A DNA stretch of 60,686 bases from Lyngbya aestuarii BL J (GCF_000478195.2 NZ_AUZM01000038.1:1-60686), one strand, 5' to 3'. Positions 9,133 through 17,985 are shown, counted from the first letter of the stretch. Translations and numbers: made by a program. Notes: a model not told the origin generated them from the sequence alone.

Positions 9133-9720
9133 ATGCAACATCTGATTATTTTTACTCGCTATCCGGAACCGGGAACAACAAAAACCCGATTAATTCCGGC
9201 TTTGGGGGCAGAAGGTGCGGCTAAATTTCATCGCCAAATGACTGAAAAAACAGTTAAAATGGTGAGAGAATTTGCTGCATCTTATCCGGTTTCTACTGAA
9301 ATTCGTTATACAGGCGGAAATCTGGCATTGATGCAAGCGTGGTTAGGTGTAGATTTACGGTACAGTTTGCAGGGAAGTGGAGATTTAGGTGATCGCCTAC
9401 GAGAGTCATTTCGAGAAGCTTTTGAGTTAAAAAAAACGGCGGTAATGGCGATTGGAACTGACTGTCTGGATTTGAGTCTTGAGATTTTGTCTGAGGCATT
9501 TGATCAGCTAAAACAACAAGATATTATTTTAGGGCCTGCGGATGATGGCGGTTATTATTTAATTGGATTGAGTCGGTTATTTCCAGAAGTATTTTCCGGG
9601 ATTAGTTGGGGAAGTTCTGAGGTTTTTCAGCAAACTTTAACGGTTTGTCAACAGTTAGATTTATTAGTTGGATTTCTACCGCAGTTAGCGGATATTGATC
9701 GTCCTGAAGATTTAAAATAA
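9133..9720 (+). CDS. TIGR04282/DUF2064 arsenosugar-type glycosyltransferase
   Basis: 195 residues of GT-A-like fold. The N-terminus reads MQHLIIFTRYPEPGTTKTRL, the family hallmark of a nucleotidyl/glycosyl transferase loop. GTDCLDL and GPADDGGYYLIGL supply the acidic metal-binding residues. The family is commonly paired with TIGR04283 glycosyltransferases, as here (the next gene starts 107 bp on), and with arsenosugar synthesis genes. No arsenic methyltransferase or radical-SAM arsenosugar enzyme is in the window, so the pathway is an inference from family naming. Confidence 0.85.
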   Translation: MQHLIIFTRYPEPGTTKTRLIPALGAEGAAKFHRQMTEKTVKMVREFAASYPVSTEIRYTGGNLALMQAWLGVDLRYSLQGSGDLGDRLRESFREAFELKKTAVMAIGTDCLDLSLEILSEAFDQLKQQDIILGPADDGGYYLIGLSRLFPEVFSGISWGSSEVFQQTLTVCQQLDLLVGFLPQLADIDRPEDLK

Positions 9721-9827
9721 TCTCTTATCTATCTCTCATCTAAGTTGAGGGTATTTCTCAGTCAAAACAATTAAAACAACAAACATAAGCGTTATGGGTG
9801 TTACACTTTGAACCCTCAAAAGACCTA

Positions 9828-10532
9828 ATGAATGAAGCAAAAATTTCTATCATTATTCCTGTTTTAAATGAGGAAAAAACCATCACATCTGTGCTAGCAA
9901 AATTGATAAATTCTCCTCATATTCAAATCATTATTGTAGATGGCGGCAGTGTAGATAATACAATAAAAGTCGCCGAGATATTCAGGCAAAATACAGATGT
10001 CGAAGTGCAAATTTTAGAAACAGTTCGAGGACGCGCCCATCAGATGAATATGGGGGCAAAATCAGCAACAGGGGAAATTTTACTATTTTTACACGCCGAC
10101 ACACAATTGCCCGATAGGTTTGAGAAGTGGGTGCGTCAGGTACTTGATGAACCGAATGTGATTGCGGGGGCGTTTGAACTGAAAATAACGGCATCTGTGA
10201 GGGGGTTGCGTTGGGTAGAACAAGGTGTAAAATGGCGATCGCACTTTCTCCAAATGCCTTACGGAGATCAGGCGATTTTTTTGAAAGCTAGCACTTTTTG
10301 GGACGTGGGTGGCTTTCGGGAACTCCCTCTGATGGAAGATTTTGAACTGGTTAATCAGTTACGGCGACGGGGAAAAATTGCCCTTGTCCCTGTGGCGGTG
10401 ACGACTTCGGGGCGACGTTGGCAAAAGTTAGGGGTCTTGCGGACAACGTTAATCAATCAAATAATCATTATCGCCTATTTGTTGGGCGTTTCTCCGAGCA
10501 GACTCGCAAATTGGTACCGAAGTAAACATTAA
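9828..10532 (+). CDS. TIGR04283 arsenosugar-type glycosyltransferase (GT2)
   Basis: 234 residues from the ATG at 9828; an in-frame GTG at 9798 would add ten residues and lacks a ribosome site. The GT2 features are clear: ISIIIPVLNEEKTI, IIVDGGSVDNT, RGRAHQMNMGA, FLHADTQLP (DXD-like) and GDQAIFLKAS with MEDFEL. A C-terminal hydrophobic stretch (IIIIAYLLGVSP) probably anchors it to the membrane. It would work with the preceding TIGR04282 gene; the shared acceptor is unknown. Confidence 0.85.
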   Translation: MNEAKISIIIPVLNEEKTITSVLAKLINSPHIQIIIVDGGSVDNTIKVAEIFRQNTDVEVQILETVRGRAHQMNMGAKSATGEILLFLHADTQLPDRFEKWVRQVLDEPNVIAGAFELKITASVRGLRWVEQGVKWRSHFLQMPYGDQAIFLKASTFWDVGGFRELPLMEDFELVNQLRRRGKIALVPVAVTTSGRRWQKLGVLRTTLINQIIIIAYLLGVSPSRLANWYRSKH

Positions 10533-10653
10533 TGAACAAAGATGTGAACTTTTTTAACGCTCCTGTTGATTTGTGCGACTAGATGACTCATGGATGCGTA
10601 AAATATGAGCTTAAGTTTACTACAAATTGTCAAGCATACAGGAGAAAATCAAT

Positions 10654-11145
10654 ATGAGTGCGGCTAGTGACGCCAGAGATTCTGGATTTGCTCAACCCTA
10701 TAAAGGTGATCCCTTCACTGGACACCTGTCTACACCTATCAGTGATTCTGATTTTACACGGGCATTTATCGGTAATTTACCTGCCTATCGCAAAGGCCTT
10801 TCTCCCCTACTTCGGGGCTTAGAAATTGGCATGGCTCATGGCTATTTTCTGATTGGCCCCTGGGTCAAACTTGGGCCATTACGCGATAGTGCGACTGCCA
10901 ACTTAGGTGGATTAATTTCCGGAATTGCTCTGATTTTAATTGCAACCGCTTGTTTATCGGCTTATGGGTTAGTTTCCTTCCAGAAAAAATCTGAAGGTGC
11001 TGATTTCTTGCAGACTTCTGAAGGCTGGAGTCAATTTGCAGGTGGCTTCTTTATTGGTGGAATGGGTAGTGCTTTTGTTGCCTTTTTCCTCTTGGAAAAT
11101 TTCTCGGTTGTTGATGATATTTTCCGAGGAATTGTTAACAACTAA
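10654..11145 (+). CDS. psaL: photosystem I reaction center subunit XI
   Basis: 163 residues from the ATG at 10654, which has AGGAGA at 10640-10645; the in-frame TTG at 10627 is dismissed. PsaL has three membrane helices and forms the trimerisation (or tetramerisation) face of photosystem I in the thylakoid. The sequence shows the usual FTGHLSTPISDSDFTRAFIGN N-terminal region, a conserved YRKGLSPLLRGLEIGMAHGYF chlorophyll-binding stretch, and hydrophobic helices at ~80-100 and ~125-150. psaI follows 109 bp downstream, the common cyanobacterial order. Confidence 0.97.
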   Translation: MSAASDARDSGFAQPYKGDPFTGHLSTPISDSDFTRAFIGNLPAYRKGLSPLLRGLEIGMAHGYFLIGPWVKLGPLRDSATANLGGLISGIALILIATACLSAYGLVSFQKKSEGADFLQTSEGWSQFAGGFFIGGMGSAFVAFFLLENFSVVDDIFRGIVNN

Positions 11146-11254
11146 TTCCCCCTCTGAGTTGAATTTTTGAACTTGACTAACCTTTAACACGGGTTAAAGC
11201 AACTTAGTCTAGTTTCGGTTACAATCTTGCTACTGTGAAATAGGAGAATTTAAG

Positions 11255-11371
11255 ATGACAGGTTCATACGCTGCTGCATATTTGCCCTGGATTTTGATTC
11301 CAGTTGTTACCTGGTTACTGCCCGTTGTAATTATGGGTTTGCTGTTCATTCACATTGAAAGCGAAGCCTAA
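11255..11371 (+). CDS. psaI: photosystem I reaction center subunit VIII
   Basis: 38-residue single-helix thylakoid protein with [20 protein letters not shown] and a conserved IHIESEA end. PsaI sits beside PsaL and stabilises the PsaL position in the trimer. AGGAGA lies 7 bases before the ATG. It may be read from psaL or from its own start, since TACAAT at 11219-11224 could be a -10 element. A terminator follows at once. Confidence 0.95.
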   Translation: MTGSYAAAYLPWILIPVVTWLLPVVIMGLLFIHIESEA

Positions 11372-11391
11372 AACTATCGCTTAAGTAAACA

Positions 11392-11430
11392 AAAATCCTC
11401 CACTAAACAAACAGTTGGGGGATTTTTTTA
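11392..11430 (+). terminator. rho-independent terminator of psaL-psaI
   Basis: AATCCTCCACT and AGTTGGGGGATT form a stem with G-T wobble around an AAACAAAC loop, followed by seven T. Confidence 0.8.
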
Positions 11431-11592
11431 TGTATACCATCAAGAGAAACAATCAAAACCACTATAAAAAGAGACTAAGATTAACTCTGACTTATAGAAA
11501 AGATAGCAGTAGGGACATCAAAGACTAGATATCTTTACTTTTTGTTTAATAAAGAATAACCGTTTGATGCGCCCTATTTTTAACTCAACAAT

Positions 11593-13056
11593 TTAATGGG
11601 AGAACGTGTTATGACGCCATTTTCCTAGATGAGATTCTGCAATACTGGCTAGACGTCTTAAGTCGATGATTTCTTGTCGTAAATTGTTGATTGTTTTTTC
11701 TTGTTCTTCTACTTTTTGTTTTAATGCTCCATAACTTTCTCCTGAGTCATTGAACCCTATGTTTGTTTTTAAGTGATGAGAAATAGTCTGAGGTTGGTGA
11801 TTGTTTTGAGTCTGACTTGAAGAATGTTCTACAGAAACGACCGCATGAGATTTTGTCGTTGCTGAAGCGAGACTCTGAGCGAGTTGGGTTTCAAGTTCAG
11901 GGATGCGAGTGAGTTGATGTTCTAAGTGAGTGATTGAAACATTTTGATGTTCTAATTGATGTCTCAACTCCAAAACTTTAGATTGCTGTTGTTTTAATTG
12001 TTGTTCGAGTTGTTGTTGTAACTGTTGATAATCTTGAGTCGGAACAGTTTCAGCCAATTGCAGTTCTAACTGTTGAACAGTTTCGAGTTGGGTTTCTAAC
12101 TGTTGTTGTAACTGTTGATAATCTTGAGTCGGAACAGTTTCAGCCAATTGCAGTTCTAACTGTTGAACAGTTTCGAGTTGGGTTTCTAACTGTTGTTGTA
12201 ACTGTTGATAATCTTGAGTCGGAACAGTTTCAGCCAATTGCAGTTCTAACTGTTGAACAGTTTCGAGTTGGGTTTCTAACTGTTGTTGTAACTGTTGATA
12301 ATCTTGAGTCGGAACAGTTTCAGCCAATTGCAGTTCTAACTGTTGAACAGTTTCGAGTTGGGTTTCTAACTGTTGTTGTAACTGTTGATAATCTTTAGTG
12401 GGAACAGTTTCAGCCAGTTGTGTTTCTAACTGTTGCTCTAAATTTTGAACAGTTTCGAGTTGTTGTTCTAACTGTTGTTGTAACTGTTGATAATCTTGAG
12501 TCGGAACAGTTTCAGCCAGTTGTGTTTCTAACTGTTGCTCTAAATTTTGAACAGTTTCGAGTTGGGTTTCTAACTGTTGTTGTAACTGTTGATAATCTTG
12601 AGTCGGAACAGTTTCAGCCAGTTGTGTTTCTAACTGAGACAGTTTAGTGAGTTGTTGTTCTAAATGGTTAATGGTGTTTGCTTGTTCCTCTGATTGATGT
12701 TGAAGCGTTTGATAGCGTTCTTGGAGTTTAACCAAATCATTATTATCTTGATTGGGAGAGGGTTGACTTGCTTCACTTTCGACTTGGGGATCAACAGATT
12801 CTTGCTCTGAATTGGTGACTGAGTTGATGACTTTTGCGTCTGCTTTTGTCGCTAGTGTAATAGTTGTTTCGCTACCACTTTCCGAAACATCAAACTGACC
12901 TCTAGCAATGCGTTCAACGAACTCAGATCTTGATAAACCAAGCTGTTTAGCAATGTCACCCAACCGCTTCGCCCCAGTAGGAGTCAAAGATACCCCGACT
13001 TTTACCTTGCTTTCTGAATACAAGGTTGGAACCCCACGTTTTTTCTTTCTTGACAT
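11593..13056 (-). CDS. ribbon-helix-helix-like head with long repeat-built coiled coil
   Basis: 487 residues. The basic N-terminus (MSRKKKRGVP) leads into KVGVSLTPTGAKRLGDIAKQ and LSRSEFVERIARG, residues ~18-55, which look like a CopG/ribbon-helix-helix DNA-binding fold. Residues ~60-110 are acidic and polar. Residues ~110-380 are Gln/Leu/Glu-rich coiled coil made of near-identical units of 30 or 34 residues (LAETVPTQDYQQLQQQLETQ as core). A second coiled coil closes the protein (KVEEQEKTINNLRQEIIDLR). No membrane segment. A DNA-tethered filament or spacer protein is a plausible inference; function is unknown. It lies alone, convergent with psaI and separated from futC by about 130 bp. Confidence 0.75.
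   Translation of the reverse strand: MSRKKKRGVPTLYSESKVKVGVSLTPTGAKRLGDIAKQLGLSRSEFVERIARGQFDVSESGSETTITLATKADAKVINSVTNSEQESVDPQVESEASQPSPNQDNNDLVKLQERYQTLQHQSEEQANTINHLEQQLTKLSQLETQLAETVPTQDYQQLQQQLETQLETVQNLEQQLETQLAETVPTQDYQQLQQQLEQQLETVQNLEQQLETQLAETVPTKDYQQLQQQLETQLETVQQLELQLAETVPTQDYQQLQQQLETQLETVQQLELQLAETVPTQDYQQLQQQLETQLETVQQLELQLAETVPTQDYQQLQQQLETQLETVQQLELQLAETVPTQDYQQLQQQLEQQLKQQQSKVLELRHQLEHQNVSITHLEHQLTRIPELETQLAQSLASATTKSHAVVSVEHSSSQTQNNHQPQTISHHLKTNIGFNDSGESYGALKQKVEEQEKTINNLRQEIIDLRRLASIAESHLGKWRHNTFSH
12016..12620. repeat. tandem 90/102 bp coding repeats, seven copies
   Basis: The phrase starting ATCTTGAGTC recurs at 12031, 12121, 12211 and 12301 (exactly 90 bp apart), as a variant ATCTTTAGTG at 12391, and then at 12493 and 12595 (102 bp apart). 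The four 90 bp units are nearly identical over their length, which points to recent unequal exchange or slippage. Both periods keep the reading frame. Confidence 0.95.
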
Positions 13057-13182
13057 TGCTTTCTCCTCAGCATTTTAACGTTAATACTGTATTAAAAGTA
13101 TAGTTGCTGAGTGGGAGCAAAGATTTCTAAGATTTGTAACGTTATCCTCCTTGTCGATGAAGAACTGATTTTGATGCGATTT

Positions 13183-14370
13183 TCACCTCTTGACGCGAAC
13201 AAAAGGTTTCCAATTAGATTGAGTTGACTTTGACTTCGCAGGAAACACTTGCACCGCATCGTTGGCAACAGAGACATTAACTCGCATTCCAATCGATAAA
13301 GCTGCGCCTGATCTCGTTCTAGCGACTAATTCTTGTCCAGAGGGAACTTGTAAACTATAATGAAGTTCTCGCCCTAAAAATTGACGATCACGAATGATTA
13401 CAGGTGCATCTTCATCGGGTTTAAGAATAAAATCTTCCTGACGCACCATCAGTTCCACTTGCTCTAAATTTTTGCTATTGCCGTTCAATGCCTGTTCAAT
13501 TATATTACCATCAATGGCAAAACATCCGACTTCTGTTTCCCAAACATCCCCCCGACGTTGAGCCGGAATAAAGTTAGCCTGCGTCACAAATTCAGCCACA
13601 AACCGAGAAGCAGGTTGTTGATAAATTTCTTCAGGGGTGCCACATTGTTCGAGACATCCAGAACGCATGACCGCCACCCAGTCGGAAATAGACAGCGCTT
13701 CTTCTTGGTCGTGAGTCACAAATATTGCAGAAGTTCCTGCTGCTTTGATAATATCTCGTAACTCTTGGCGAAGTCGGTGACGAACCTGAACATCAAGGTT
13801 ACTCAAGGGTTCATCGAGAAGGACTAAAGCGGGACGAGGCGCCAAGGCGCGAGCTAATGCGACCCGTTGCTGTTGACCCCCAGAGAGTTCGTGAGGGTAA
13901 CGGTTTCCCAACCCCGACAACCCGACCAACCCTAAAGCGTCACTGACTCGCTGTTTAACGTCTTCTTTTGACCGCAGCACGCGGTCATCGGCAAGCCCCG
14001 CCTTTTGAAGGCGGGGAACCGATGACTTTTTCTTGATATTTTGCAAGCCAAACGCCACATTTTTCTCAACACTCAAATGCGGAAACAGGGCGTAGTCCTG
14101 AAATACCATTCCCACATCCCGTTGCTCTGGAGGAAGCCAACAGTCTGGACTCGCAACGACCTGTTCGGCTATTGTAATAATTCCAGATTGAGGTTGCTCA
14201 AATCCAGCAATCATTCTCAATAGTGTTGTTTTCCCACAACCCGAGGGTCCTAATAACCCTAAGATGTCCCCTTGAGCTAAGTTCAGCGAGACTTTTTGAA
14301 CCGCAGGGATCTCTTGACGCGAGAACTGCTTGCTAACTTGCTCTAAATGTAAAATCACAGACTGGCCCAT
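13183..14370 (-). CDS. futC: ferric-iron-type ABC transporter ATPase (FutC/FbpC-like) with repeat-derived insert
   Basis: 395 residues from the ATG at 14370; the TTG two codons earlier is less likely. Motifs: Walker A GPSGCGKTTLL near residue 37, Q-loop VFQDYALFPHL, signature LSGGQQQRVALARAL, Walker B ALVLLDEPLSNLD and H-loop FVTHDQEEAL, then a C-terminal TOBE-like domain (VELMVRQEDFIL, REFHY-type segment). It would energise import of ferric iron or a similar oxyanion/cation with the divergent permease at 14543. Between the Q-loop and the signature, about 15-20 extra residues (KKSSVPRLQKAGLADDRVLR) are encoded by a 43 bp palindrome at 13984-14026. The substrate is inferred from overall likeness to FutC/FbpC. 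Confidence 0.8.
   Translation of the reverse strand: MGQSVILHLEQVSKQFSRQEIPAVQKVSLNLAQGDILGLLGPSGCGKTTLLRMIAGFEQPQSGIITIAEQVVASPDCWLPPEQRDVGMVFQDYALFPHLSVEKNVAFGLQNIKKKSSVPRLQKAGLADDRVLRSKEDVKQRVSDALGLVGLSGLGNRYPHELSGGQQQRVALARALAPRPALVLLDEPLSNLDVQVRHRLRQELRDIIKAAGTSAIFVTHDQEEALSISDWVAVMRSGCLEQCGTPEEIYQQPASRFVAEFVTQANFIPAQRRGDVWETEVGCFAIDGNIIEQALNGNSKNLEQVELMVRQEDFILKPDEDAPVIIRDRQFLGRELHYSLQVPSGQELVARTRSGAALSIGMRVNVSVANDAVQVFPAKSKSTQSNWKPFVRVKR
13984..14026. repeat. 43 bp nested perfect palindrome inserted in frame in futC
   Basis: Outer arms GTCATCGG (13984-13991) and CCGATGAC (14019-14026) enclose inner arms CCCCGCCTT (13996-14004) and AAGGCGGGG (14008-14016) around TTG. All arms pair perfectly. 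It is open in the futC frame, and a degenerate relative sits at 3070-3112. Confidence 0.9.
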
Positions 14371-14542
14371 GTTCAACTTGACTAACCCAACTCCTATATT
14401 TAGACTAGCTTATTGCAATTTTAAATCAAAAAGCTGCGATTAATACTACTCTGTTCTTAAGATACCTTCGCATTAATATTCTGTAAAATTTTGTAGAGTG
14501 TGCTACAACGGGTCATCATTGTTAACCCCATTGAGGAAAAGA

Positions 14543-16195
14543 ATGTTTCGGGTTTTTCGCTTTAACGCTTGGACAGCTTTTGTGACGGTTATCGCCCTGC
14601 TGATTGCCAGTCCGGTTTTATTTGTTCTCAGTAGTATTTTCACCAACTCTAGCCAAATTTGGGGTCATCTGGCGGCGACTGTCCTACCCGGTTATCTCAA
14701 AAACTCATTCATTCTCATGTTGGGTGTGGGTTTTGGCGTTTTTATCGTGGGGGTGGGAACCGCTTGGCTGGTGACAATGTGTCGTTTTCCGGGGAGTCGT
14801 TGGTTTGAATTTCTGTTGTTGCTACCTCTGGCGGCGCCGGCATATATATTAGCCTACGTCTACACCGAATGGTTAGAATTTTATGGCCCGGTTCAAAGCA
14901 GTTTAAGAGCGATTTTTGGTTGGACAGCGGTAGGAGATTATTGGTTTCCCAGTATTCGTTCTATGGTCGGAGCGATCGCCCTACTCATTTTAACCCTTTA
15001 TCCTTACGTTTATCTATTAGTACGAGTCTCATTTTTAGAACAAGCAACCTGTATGTTAGAGGCGAGTCGATGTCTCGGTTGTAACCCGTGGCGAAGTTTT
15101 CTCACCATTGCTTTACCTCTCGCTAGACCTGCGATTATGGCGGGTTTGGCTTTGGCTTTAATGGAAACGTTAAATGACTTTGGTACTGTTCAATATTTCG
15201 GAGTTAATACATTTACAACTGGAATTTATCGCACCTGGTTCGGCATGGGAGAACGGGTCGCAGCGGCTCAACTTGCGGCTGTTTTAATGTTGTTTATTTT
15301 AGGTTTAATTTTACTTGAACTTTGGTCACGCCGTCAAGCTAAATATTATCAAAGTAACAGCCGATTTAAACAGTTAAATCCGTTTAAACTTCAGGGAATC
15401 AGAGCGGGACTTGCTTTTTTAACTTGTTTTATTCCGGTATTTTTAGGATTGTTGCTTCCGGGAATATTGCTGTTTAAAATGACCCTGGAAAATCTAGAAA
15501 CTGTTTTTGATAGACGCTTTTTTGAGTTTGCCGGAAATAGCTTACTGGTTGCGACCCTAACCGGATGTTTGGCGATAGTAATTGCTCTAATTATGGCTTA
15601 TGGTGTCCGGCTACAACCCAGTTTAGGAATGCGGTTCTCGGTACAAATTGCGGCGATGGGTTATGCGATACCGGGTTCTGTAATTGCGGTGGGCATTTTA
15701 ATTCCTTTGGGTCGATTTGATAATGCGATTGATAGCTTTATGCGGGCAACATTTGGCATTTCTACGGGGTTATTATTCAGTGGAACTATTACCGCTTTAA
15801 TCTTTGCTTATTTAGTACGATTTTTAGCCGTTTCTTTTGGGGCGGTGAACTCTAGTTTGAGTAAAATTAAACCGAGTTTAGATGATGCTGCCCGCAGTTT
15901 AGGTCATAACCCAAGCAGTACCTTAATTAAGGTTCATGCACCGATTATGGGGAGCGGTTTATTAACTGCTGGAATGCTAACCTTTGTTGATGTAATGAAA
16001 GAGTTACCTGCAACTTTAGTCGTGCGACCTTTTAATTTTGATACCTTAGCCGTGCGAGTTTATAATTTAGCCGCAGATGAACGCCTCGCAGAAGCCGCAG
16101 GGCCAGCATTAGCCTTAGTTGCTGTCGGAATGATTCCGGTTCTTTTTATGAGTTTGAAAATTGCTCAATCTCGTCAGAATTCGGTTGATTTGTAA
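14543..16195 (+). CDS. futB: iron ABC transporter permease (FutB/FbpB-like)
   Basis: 550 residues from the ATG at 14543, preceded by GAGGAAAAG; an in-frame GTG at 14498 would extend it without support. About twelve hydrophobic segments in two homologous halves, each with an EAA-type cytoplasmic loop: EASRCLGCNPWRSFLTIALP and DDAARSLGHNPSSTLIKVHA. This fused two-domain permease is the FbpB/FutB/ThiP form. With the divergent ATPase it should form an inner-membrane importer; the periplasmic iron-binding protein is not nearby. The 172 bp between the two start codons is AT-rich and could hold a shared promoter; no clear Fur box is seen. Confidence 0.85.
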   Translation: MFRVFRFNAWTAFVTVIALLIASPVLFVLSSIFTNSSQIWGHLAATVLPGYLKNSFILMLGVGFGVFIVGVGTAWLVTMCRFPGSRWFEFLLLLPLAAPAYILAYVYTEWLEFYGPVQSSLRAIFGWTAVGDYWFPSIRSMVGAIALLILTLYPYVYLLVRVSFLEQATCMLEASRCLGCNPWRSFLTIALPLARPAIMAGLALALMETLNDFGTVQYFGVNTFTTGIYRTWFGMGERVAAAQLAAVLMLFILGLILLELWSRRQAKYYQSNSRFKQLNPFKLQGIRAGLAFLTCFIPVFLGLLLPGILLFKMTLENLETVFDRRFFEFAGNSLLVATLTGCLAIVIALIMAYGVRLQPSLGMRFSVQIAAMGYAIPGSVIAVGILIPLGRFDNAIDSFMRATFGISTGLLFSGTITALIFAYLVRFLAVSFGAVNSSLSKIKPSLDDAARSLGHNPSSTLIKVHAPIMGSGLLTAGMLTFVDVMKELPATLVVRPFNFDTLAVRVYNLAADERLAEAAGPALALVAVGMIPVLFMSLKIAQSRQNSVDL

Positions 16196-16240
16196 CCGGA
16201 AAATGATATAATTTTTCTAAATTAAGTTGCAGGAATTTGA

Positions 16241-16504
16241 GTGATGCTCTCTCCTTTTCCTGGAATAAACCCTTATTTAGAGCAATTTTTGTCTGGTGTT
16301 CATCATCGACTGATTACTGCGATCGCTAATTCTGTTGCACCTCAAATTCGACCTAAATATATTGTTGCAGTCGAAGAACGAATCTATAAAACTGTTGCAG
16401 ATAGTTCAGTATTAGTGGGAATCAGTTATGTTTCTGTAGCCCGTTTAACACCAGAAGATGCAGCCTGGGTTGATCGTCAACTTCGCGATCGCCAATTGAG
16501 GTAA
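16241..16504 (+). pseudogene. DUF4058 remnant with internal deletion
   Basis: 87 residues where DUF4058 proteins have about 250. The first ~66 residues are the normal N-terminus (SPFPGINPYLE, GVHHRLITAIANSVAPQIRP, VAVEERIY). The last ~20 (LTPEDAAWVDRQLRDRQLR) look like the usual extreme C-terminus of the family. The middle is missing, so an in-frame internal deletion seems to have joined the two ends. The function of DUF4058 is unknown; this copy is probably non-functional. Start choice between the ATG at 16241 and the next codon is immaterial. Confidence 0.7.
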
Positions 16505-16533
16505 ACTTATATATTGGTGTTCGGTGTGGGAAT

Positions 16534-17358
16534 ATGCTACTGATTTTTACAGATTTGGATGGAACGTTACTCAACTCCGACGATTATCGCTATGACGCGG
16601 CTTTACCTGTGCTTAAACAACTCCAAGATCTGAAAATCCCGGTGATTCCTGTTACCAGTAAAACCCGATCTGAAGTTGAAGTTATCCGCGAACAAATTGG
16701 ATTAACGGATGCGTTTATTGTAGAAAATGGGAGTGCAGTTTTTATCCCGATTTCCGAACAAAATTTAGCTTTTCCCCAAACTCAAAACTGGGGTGATTAT
16801 GATTTAATGCAGTTTGGTTTTAACTATACAGAAGCCCGTCAGGGACTTCAAAAATTAGCAGAGGCTTTAAATCAACCGTTAAAAGGGTTTGCAGACTTGA
16901 GTGAAGCCGACGTTCATCAGTTAACAGGTTTACCGCCAGAAGATGTAAAACGGGCGAAAAGTCGGGAGTTTAGCGAACCTTTTGTTACCCCGAAAAACTT
17001 CACCAGTCTAGAAATCGAACAAACGGTAAATAAGTTAGGATTTCAAGTGGTTGTGGGCGATCGCTTTTCTCATTTAATTGGTCAAGAAGCAGGAAAAGGA
17101 AAAGCAGTGCAATGGTTAATTCAACACTATCAAAATCATCAACCTCATGCTAAAATAATTACAGTGGGTTTGGGAAATAGCCCCAACGATTTGGCAATGT
17201 TAGAAGTTGTCGAAATTCCTATTATTATCCCCGGTCACAAAGGCCCTCATCCTGGTTTAGAAAATCGGGGATGGAAAGTGGCGACTGCATCCGGTTGTCA
17301 AGGGTGGGCAAATGCAGTCAGAGAAATTTGCAACTCGTTCAAGATTAACCTCAGCTAG
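16534..17358 (+). CDS. HAD-family mannosyl-3-phosphoglycerate phosphatase-like
   Basis: 274 residues. HAD motif I is FTDLDGTLLNSDD (residues 5-17), motif II PVTSKTRSE near 40, the type IIB cap in the middle, and motifs III/IV GKGKAVQWL and GLGNSPNDLAML near 223. The family removes phosphate from mannosyl- (or glucosyl-) 3-phosphoglycerate to give the compatible solute mannosyl- or glucosylglycerate. The synthase is not in the window. A YedP-like phosphatase of unknown substrate is the alternative. It converges on the cupin gene, with 3 bp between the stop codons. Confidence 0.85.
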   Translation: MLLIFTDLDGTLLNSDDYRYDAALPVLKQLQDLKIPVIPVTSKTRSEVEVIREQIGLTDAFIVENGSAVFIPISEQNLAFPQTQNWGDYDLMQFGFNYTEARQGLQKLAEALNQPLKGFADLSEADVHQLTGLPPEDVKRAKSREFSEPFVTPKNFTSLEIEQTVNKLGFQVVVGDRFSHLIGQEAGKGKAVQWLIQHYQNHQPHAKIITVGLGNSPNDLAMLEVVEIPIIIPGHKGPHPGLENRGWKVATASGCQGWANAVREICNSFKINLS

Positions 17359-17361
17359 CGA

Positions 17362-17985
17362 TTAAAACGGCTTGGCTAAACGACTCTCGACATCAAACTG
17401 AAACCGCTTAGAAGCATTGGTTTCGCCGTACAAATTAAAGGTTAAAGAGGGTTCTTCCCCAACCGCTTCGATGTGATGAATGGCGTCAGAGGTAAAACTA
17501 ATAATTTCCCCCTCGGTGAGAATTTGTTCTCCGACTTTTTCAATATTACCCGGAAAATCCGCAGAGGGTTGACGTTGCCAAAAGACATTTTTTTGTTGTC
17601 CTTTTAACACCGCCACAATTCCCCAAGTGCCATGATTGTGAATAGGAGAACCTCGACCGGGTAAGACCGTTTCTGTCTGGACAGTTAGGGGAAATCCCAA
17701 CTCATCATACAACATAATAATCGAAGTTCCAGTTTTGGTGCAGGGTTCAGGAACTTGGGTTCTCAACCAATAGGAATTTGTAATTAATTGACGGACTAAG
17801 CGGCGTAAATCTGGTAAAAAATCAACTTCAGTTAGACCTTTTTCAAACCCTTCATTCAGCACATCTTCTATTTCTGTGAGAAAGCGATGTAAGCGATACT
17901 CACTTTTGAGTAAATCCCATTCTCTGGCTGATTTACAACGGTTACAGTTGCCATCTTCCCCAACTAGCCAATCCCGATTATTCAT
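17362..17985 (-). CDS. cysteine-dioxygenase-like cupin protein
   Basis: 207 residues. The cupin metal motif appears as GRGSPIHNHGTWGIVAVLKGQ, followed by a second His-containing motif ISFTSDAIHHIEAVG, as in type I cysteine dioxygenases, which oxidise cysteine to cysteine sulfinate with non-haem iron. An N-terminal CNRC pair (residues 14-17) is not part of the enzyme core and is unusual. Substrate could be another small thiol. Single gene, apparently with its own promoter. Confidence 0.7.
   Translation of the reverse strand: MNNRDWLVGEDGNCNRCKSAREWDLLKSEYRLHRFLTEIEDVLNEGFEKGLTEVDFLPDLRRLVRQLITNSYWLRTQVPEPCTKTGTSIIMLYDELGFPLTVQTETVLPGRGSPIHNHGTWGIVAVLKGQQKNVFWQRQPSADFPGNIEKVGEQILTEGEIISFTSDAIHHIEAVGEEPSLTFNLYGETNASKRFQFDVESRLAKPF

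Noticed and set aside
12016-12620. Regular 90 bp repeats that could suggest a CRISPR array
   Set aside because: There are no unique spacers; the whole period repeats and is open reading frame encoding coiled coil.
14377-14542. Possible Fur box between futC and futB
   Set aside because: No 19 bp match close to the GATAAT-type consensus was seen; AT-rich sequence alone is not evidence.
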